Below, one piece after another: positions 60,470 through 64,000 of a DNA stretch of 64,000 bases. The position numbers and the translations under genes are program-made. Origin of the DNA: Oligoflexus sp. (lineage in GTDB: Bacteria; Bdellovibrionota_B; Oligoflexia; Oligoflexales; Oligoflexaceae); contig JACMPP010000122.1 in NCBI GenBank assembly GCA_014377445.1, forward strand, positions 1 through 64,000. Direction: 5' to 3'. Within the stretch, counting starts at the first letter, position 1; every line of letters begins with the position of its first letter. A model generated the notes under the pieces. It saw only the letters and a program-made list of their open reading frames with translations, searched no databases and had not been told where the DNA came from.

Positions 60470-61273
60470 ATGATCTCTTATCTTGGCGTAACTGTTGACG
60501 AACTTGTTCAGATGTTTGAAAACTCATTTGCCTTTTCTGACGACCGAACAGATCGCGTTTACGAAGCACCATACCACCTTGAAGAAATCATTATCGACGC
60601 TCAGGATGACGAACTCCTAGCCGCTGAATTGGCCGAAGCGGAAGTCCTTGATGAAAACGACGATTTTGATGATGAAGAAGAAGAATATGAAGACGACGAA
60701 GAATTCGTGGACGTCTTTGTTGATGATGACGGGCGTTTGCACTCCTTGGGCGAATCCCTGTCTTTTGCCGCTGAAGCTGTCGTTGGCTTTTTGACCGACT
60801 ACATTATCACGGATGACCTCGATGAAGAATGGCTCCCGCTGAACCACGCACGCGGAGCCCTCCTCGCCCTTCGCATCTCGCTCCCCACGATCGAAGACGT
60901 CCCAGAAATTGCCTGTGCTTATAAATTCAAGATTGCCCGTGACTCAAAAAGCGGACTGCCAAGCTTTGTGACCATGAAAGCTCTGAGCGGCGATACGATC
61001 CTCCTCGATTCCCTGACTCGCACTGAGAACTCTTACGAAGGTGTCGTCAGTGACGAAACCGCTCTGGACGACCTCTTTGAATCCGTCAGCATTCCTGAGA
61101 GCGAACGCTATCCTTTGGGTGACGCGATCTCAGAAGCCGTTTTCCACCTGGCTGATGAGCAATGCGGTATCGCCTTCGATGTGAAGAAATTCCGTGGCGA
61201 ACTCATGAAAACTGCGGCTCGTCACAAGGTTCATATCGTTTTAGAAGACCATGACTCAGAAGTTAAACACTAA
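60470..61273 (+). CDS. Acidic hypothetical protein
   Basis: 267 residues with an extremely acidic run (D-D-F-D-D-E-E-E-E-Y-E-D-D-E-E-F at about residues 62-78). It is preceded by an N-terminal helical part and followed by an ordered alpha/beta section (residues 95-260). The RBS AAGGAGCGAAAA is strong. No family recognised. It follows the helicase by 126 bp on the same strand; joint function is unknown. Confidence 0.65.
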   Translation: MISYLGVTVDELVQMFENSFAFSDDRTDRVYEAPYHLEEIIIDAQDDELLAAELAEAEVLDENDDFDDEEEEYEDDEEFVDVFVDDDGRLHSLGESLSFAAEAVVGFLTDYIITDDLDEEWLPLNHARGALLALRISLPTIEDVPEIACAYKFKIARDSKSGLPSFVTMKALSGDTILLDSLTRTENSYEGVVSDETALDDLFESVSIPESERYPLGDAISEAVFHLADEQCGIAFDVKKFRGELMKTAARHKVHIVLEDHDSEVKH

Positions 61274-61295
61274 GTTTCTCTGACTCTTCCAATCA

Positions 61296-61326
61296 AAGCC
61301 TCGGGATGACCGGGGCTTTTTTTTCG
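61296..61326 (+). terminator. Rho-independent terminator
   Basis: The stem AGCC-CGG / CCG-GGCT with a GATGA loop and a run of eight T. Confidence 0.8.
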
Positions 61327-61376
61327 TTTACACTGGCCTTGTCAGCCGTACCTGGACTCTCTTTCGTGAGGACCCG

Positions 61377-61820
61377 ATGAAAACACAAACCTGGATCGTC
61401 ATCTCCATTTTTCTTGCCGTAATCGCATCCGGCTCCCTATACCTCCTTAATGCGGCGAAAAAAGCGGAACGTCTGGCGGCATCACCGGCCGAAAGAGGTT
61501 GGATGCTGATTGAGGATAATGGCTGCACAAGCTGCCATCAAAACGACTCAAGCTATCGGGCTCCGAGCCTCGCGGGACTCTATGGCAGCAAGGTGACGTT
61601 AAGTGACGGCAGCCTAGTGACGGTCGATGATGCCTATGTGCGTGAATCCCTGCTTAAACCCAAAGCCAAGGTTTCCGCTGGCTATCAGGCGACGATGCCG
61701 AGTTATGAGGGCCTTCTGAAGGATGAGGAGATCGCGCTGATGATAGAGGCTCTGAAGCCTATCGATGCGACGCCGACCAAGGCGGAAGAAGCGCCGGGAA
61801 ATGCGGACGCGAAGCCATAG
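61377..61820 (+). CDS. Membrane-anchored monohaem cytochrome c
   Basis: 147 residues. One N-terminal membrane segment (residues 6-25) is followed by a soluble domain. The haem motif is C-T-S-C-H near residue 50, P-S-L-A-G-L-Y-G follows, and the distal Met ligand is in M-P-S-Y near residue 111. It resembles the cytochrome c domain of cytochrome oxidase subunit II, without the CuA domain. It should transfer electrons on the periplasmic side. No oxidase genes are nearby. Confidence 0.85.
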   Translation: MKTQTWIVISIFLAVIASGSLYLLNAAKKAERLAASPAERGWMLIEDNGCTSCHQNDSSYRAPSLAGLYGSKVTLSDGSLVTVDDAYVRESLLKPKAKVSAGYQATMPSYEGLLKDEEIALMIEALKPIDATPTKAEEAPGNADAKP

Positions 61821-61822
61821 TC

Positions 61823-62293
61823 CTAGGCCGAAAGACCCAGACAGGTCAGATAGCTATCGACATCGGTATCGAGTTGCGGCTGAGAGCCGCAGACGCAGGG
61901 CTTCAGAATGATTTTAACTTCAGGATCGTTGAGATTGATGTCGCTGACCTTGATCAGCTCAAAGGTCTCTTCGCAATTCTCGCAATAGACCGGCAGAAAG
62001 AAGCTCAGAACCTTTCCGCCCAACTGCATGCCCGGTGTCATGTTAAAGCTGTCCATCACATGGACGCTGACGTCGATGAGATCGACCTTTTTACTTTTGA
62101 AAGGGTAGGTATGAATCCAGTTGCGCACGCCCACTGAATTGATGAAATCGACCCGACTCAGATCGATGCGAACGCTCTTGTTCTGCTCATTCGGAATAGC
62201 CGGCCAGGCAAACTCAGCATTGATCACGCCTGTCACTTTCAGGGTGATTGTCTGTTCGTCTTCACAAACTACGACTCTGGGTTTTACATCCAT
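61823..62293 (-). CDS. STAS-like domain with C-terminal zinc-knuckle
   Basis: 156 residues from the ATG at 62293 (RBS GGCAGGACCT). Residues 10-95 look like a STAS/anti-sigma-antagonist fold, with I-D-L-S-R-V-D-F-I-N-S-V-G-V-R-N-W near residue 50. The C-terminal 60 residues have C-x2-C (C-E-N-C) and a second C-x-C pair, which could bind Zn. The Ser in N-S-V-G is in the position where anti-sigma-factor antagonists are phosphorylated. No partner kinase is adjacent. The stop is 2 bp after that of the convergent cytochrome gene. Confidence 0.6.
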   Translation of the reverse strand: MDVKPRVVVCEDEQTITLKVTGVINAEFAWPAIPNEQNKSVRIDLSRVDFINSVGVRNWIHTYPFKSKKVDLIDVSVHVMDSFNMTPGMQLGGKVLSFFLPVYCENCEETFELIKVSDINLNDPEVKIILKPCVCGSQPQLDTDVDSYLTCLGLSA

Positions 62294-62421
62294 AGGTCCT
62301 GCCAATATTAAGTCTATAATCTTCTTCGGCTTATTGAAGAGACTCTTAAGTTTCCCAGCACAGATTTTTACTAATTCTCTTTAATTCAACATTCCCAAAT
62401 ACTTACACTTAAAAAAGAACA

Positions 62422-62447
62422 GGGCTCTGGAACATTTTCCAGAGCCC
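62422..62447 (-). terminator. Rho-independent terminator
   Basis: An 11-bp stem GGGCTCTGGAA / TTCCAGAGCCC, then T-rich sequence on the minus strand. It ends the carboxyltransferase gene (stop 62476). Confidence 0.85.
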
Positions 62448-62475
62448 TTGGCGATTAAACAGTGCAAATCTGAGC

Positions 62476-64000
62476 TTATTTCTTGTCTTTGTTGCCTGCG
62501 AGGTACTTCTTCACACCGAACTCAAGTTCGCTTCCCACGAAGGCGCGGAGTTGTCCGGCCGCGATGATCGCATCAATAGAACCCACTTTTTGAGCGCGTT
62601 CGACCGTGTGAATCTTCTCGAATTCGGTGGCGACGAGAGCCTGATGCTCAAGATGCACAGTCTGATAGAGATCGTCATACTGGGCCTTGGTCAGTTGCTG
62701 CTTTTTGTGCTTCGCCTGAGCTTCGATCAGTCGGGCATCCGCAAAGGTATTCTTAAGGACCTGACGCGGGAAGACCACGGCCGCCGCTGGAGCGCCACCG
62801 ATAACCGAAGCGTAAGTCGCTTCGAGAGCGACGGCCCGCATGCTTGGATTCAAGGTCTTCGAGAAGACCACGTATGCGCCACCATGATAACGCGAGACCA
62901 CGATAAAGATCAGAGGACCTTTGAAGTTGACCGCCGCGCGACCGATTTCCGCGCCGTATTCAAGCTGAAGACGACGCAGCGATTCGGGCGAACCATCAAA
63001 GCCCGATAGGTTGGCGAGAACGACAACCGGCATCGAGTTGCTGTAGGCGTTCATCGCCCGCGCGACTTTCTTCGACGACTGGGGATAGAGAGTTCCGCCG
63101 GTCCAGGTATCCGGACCATCGTTGGGAATCTCACCGATCCGTTTGACGGTTCGGCTTTCGATTCCGATCAGGGCCACGGGGAATCCACAGACCGAAGTTT
63201 CCCAGACGATCGCTGTTTCCGCATCGCGCTGGGCTTGCCAGCGCTCGAGGCAATCGACATCCTGGTCGCGAACGGCCTGCATGACCTGTCGCATATCGAA
63301 AGGTTTTTTACGCTCGGAATTGCCTGTGCCGAGAATGTCACCGATCGTTGTAAAGCCCTGGTTAAGCTTATCCGTGTAGGGATAAACCGAGACATCACGA
63401 TCGAAGGGGTCGAGTGTCGCGAGCTTCGTGCCGTAGGGGCGACGAGCTGAGATATTGGTGAACTTATAGTGCCTAAAGAGAAGCTGATAGGCTTCGACGA
63501 TATCCTTGGCACGGAACTGAGCCTGGCCGTTCGGGGCCATGATGCGCTCTACACCACCGATGCCGATGTTGTCTTCCGCGGAAACGCTGCCCGAGAAATC
63601 GAGAGCGCGTTTACCGGTCAGGACCATCGCACCGCTATCGGTCATGATCAAAGTGCCTTTGCAATGCATGAGCATGGTGGCTTCGGCGTTCCAATAGGCC
63701 TGAGCACCGACGTTGATACCTGCGACGATGATATTCACTTCGCCACCCGCCTGCGTGTACTCGATCAGGCGACGGAGGACGCGTGCTGTCCAATCCAGGT
63801 TCTCAGTACCGGTGTGCATGTCGATGGCGGCTCCTGAGGAGACAGGAACCCATTCCATCGGCAATTTCTCGGCTTCCGCCATATCCAGAGCAGCCATGAC
63901 GCGACGGCATTCGCCTTCGGCCAGAGAGCCCAGATCGCGCGTGGGATCGCCGAGGACCAGAACGCGCTCGTAAATCTGACCGTCATCCGTTTCGTTCGTG
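62476..64000 (-). CDS. Acyl-CoA carboxylase carboxyltransferase region (partial, runs off window)
   Basis: The frame is open from 64000 to the stop at 62476, 507 codons, with no start visible. It contains L-V-L-G-D-P-T-R-D-L-G-S and V-S-S-G-A-A-I-D, then a second half with I-E-S-R-T-V-K-R-I-G and V-V-V-L-A-N-L-S-G-F-D-G-S. This is the carboxyltransferase fold of acetyl- or propionyl-CoA carboxylase, with N-terminal and C-terminal crotonase-like halves. It is probably the end of a larger eukaryote-like multidomain carboxylase; the biotin carboxylase and carrier domains would lie beyond the window. Confidence 0.85.
   Translation of the reverse strand, partial: TNETDDGQIYERVLVLGDPTRDLGSLAEGECRRVMAALDMAEAEKLPMEWVPVSSGAAIDMHTGTENLDWTARVLRRLIEYTQAGGEVNIIVAGINVGAQAYWNAEATMLMHCKGTLIMTDSGAMVLTGKRALDFSGSVSAEDNIGIGGVERIMAPNGQAQFRAKDIVEAYQLLFRHYKFTNISARRPYGTKLATLDPFDRDVSVYPYTDKLNQGFTTIGDILGTGNSERKKPFDMRQVMQAVRDQDVDCLERWQAQRDAETAIVWETSVCGFPVALIGIESRTVKRIGEIPNDGPDTWTGGTLYPQSSKKVARAMNAYSNSMPVVVLANLSGFDGSPESLRRLQLEYGAEIGRAAVNFKGPLIFIVVSRYHGGAYVVFSKTLNPSMRAVALEATYASVIGGAPAAAVVFPRQVLKNTFADARLIEAQAKHKKQQLTKAQYDDLYQTVHLEHQALVATEFEKIHTVERAQKVGSIDAIIAAGQLRAFVGSELEFGVKKYLAGNKDKK

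Overview
The window is about 64 kb of chromosomal DNA from a Gram-negative bacterium. It encodes many lipoboxed lipoproteins, a TonB-dependent receptor, outer-membrane barrel proteins, LpxC (lipid A synthesis), M13, M48 and S9 exported peptidases, and a chemoreceptor. The style of the genes (receiver-TPR proteins, PA14 and RCC1 lipoproteins, a Suv3-type helicase, part of a large carboxyltransferase, many small hydrophilic proteins) fits an Oligoflexia/Bdellovibrionota-like or other former deltaproteobacterial lineage. That placement is inference; there is no marker rRNA. I saw no rRNA, tRNA, insertion sequence, prophage or CRISPR array.

Layout. 1-6 kb: a homopurine microsatellite, a PilZ protein, a bacterial relative of the Vms1/ANKZF1 release-factor family, a pseudo-receiver TPR protein, a lipoprotein and a frameshifted lipoprotein. 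6-18 kb: DUF900 hydrolase lipoprotein, S9 peptidase, a large lipoprotein with PKD-like and RCC1 repeats, a glutathione S-transferase, a DUF1543 protein and a TonB receptor. 17.7-35 kb: mostly single genes in both orientations (M48 peptidase, HemF, PsuG, CNB protein, GIY-YIG protein, SDR, MFS, an esterase lipoprotein) and many small hydrophilic proteins, with several decayed genes: a glutamate-synthase-like C-terminus at 24.7-25.2 kb and an rtcB start at 29.6-29.9 kb.

36.5-46.5 kb is the most coherent block. It holds a group-II truncated haemoglobin, then moeA, moaC, a mobB-mobA fusion, moaD and a triple fusion moaE-moeB-rhodanese on the plus strand with overlaps or tiny gaps. Convergent to these are moaA and a molybdopterin oxidoreductase, and divergent from the oxidoreductase are modA and modB. 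Together they cover molybdate binding, pterin synthesis, sulfur loading, metal insertion and nucleotide attachment, plus one enzyme that uses the cofactor. A MoaB/MogA adenylyltransferase and the ModC ATPase are not in the block. Two inverted repeats lie in the divergent promoter region.

46.5-64 kb: an M13 peptidase, a tRNA-dihydrouridine synthase with a small partner, a receiver domain fused to LpxC (a striking architecture that could tie lipid A synthesis to a phosphorelay), a methyl-accepting protein, a barrel protein, a second PA14 lipoprotein, a cysteine-cluster protein, a Suv3-like RNA helicase, an acidic protein, a membrane cytochrome c, a STAS/zinc-knuckle protein and the 3' part of an acyl-CoA carboxylase carboxyltransferase that runs off the window.

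The observations most worth following are the REC-LpxC fusion, the MoaE-MoeB-rhodanese fusion within the compact molybdenum-cofactor block, the bacterial VLRF1-like protein, and the inverted repeats upstream of modA.
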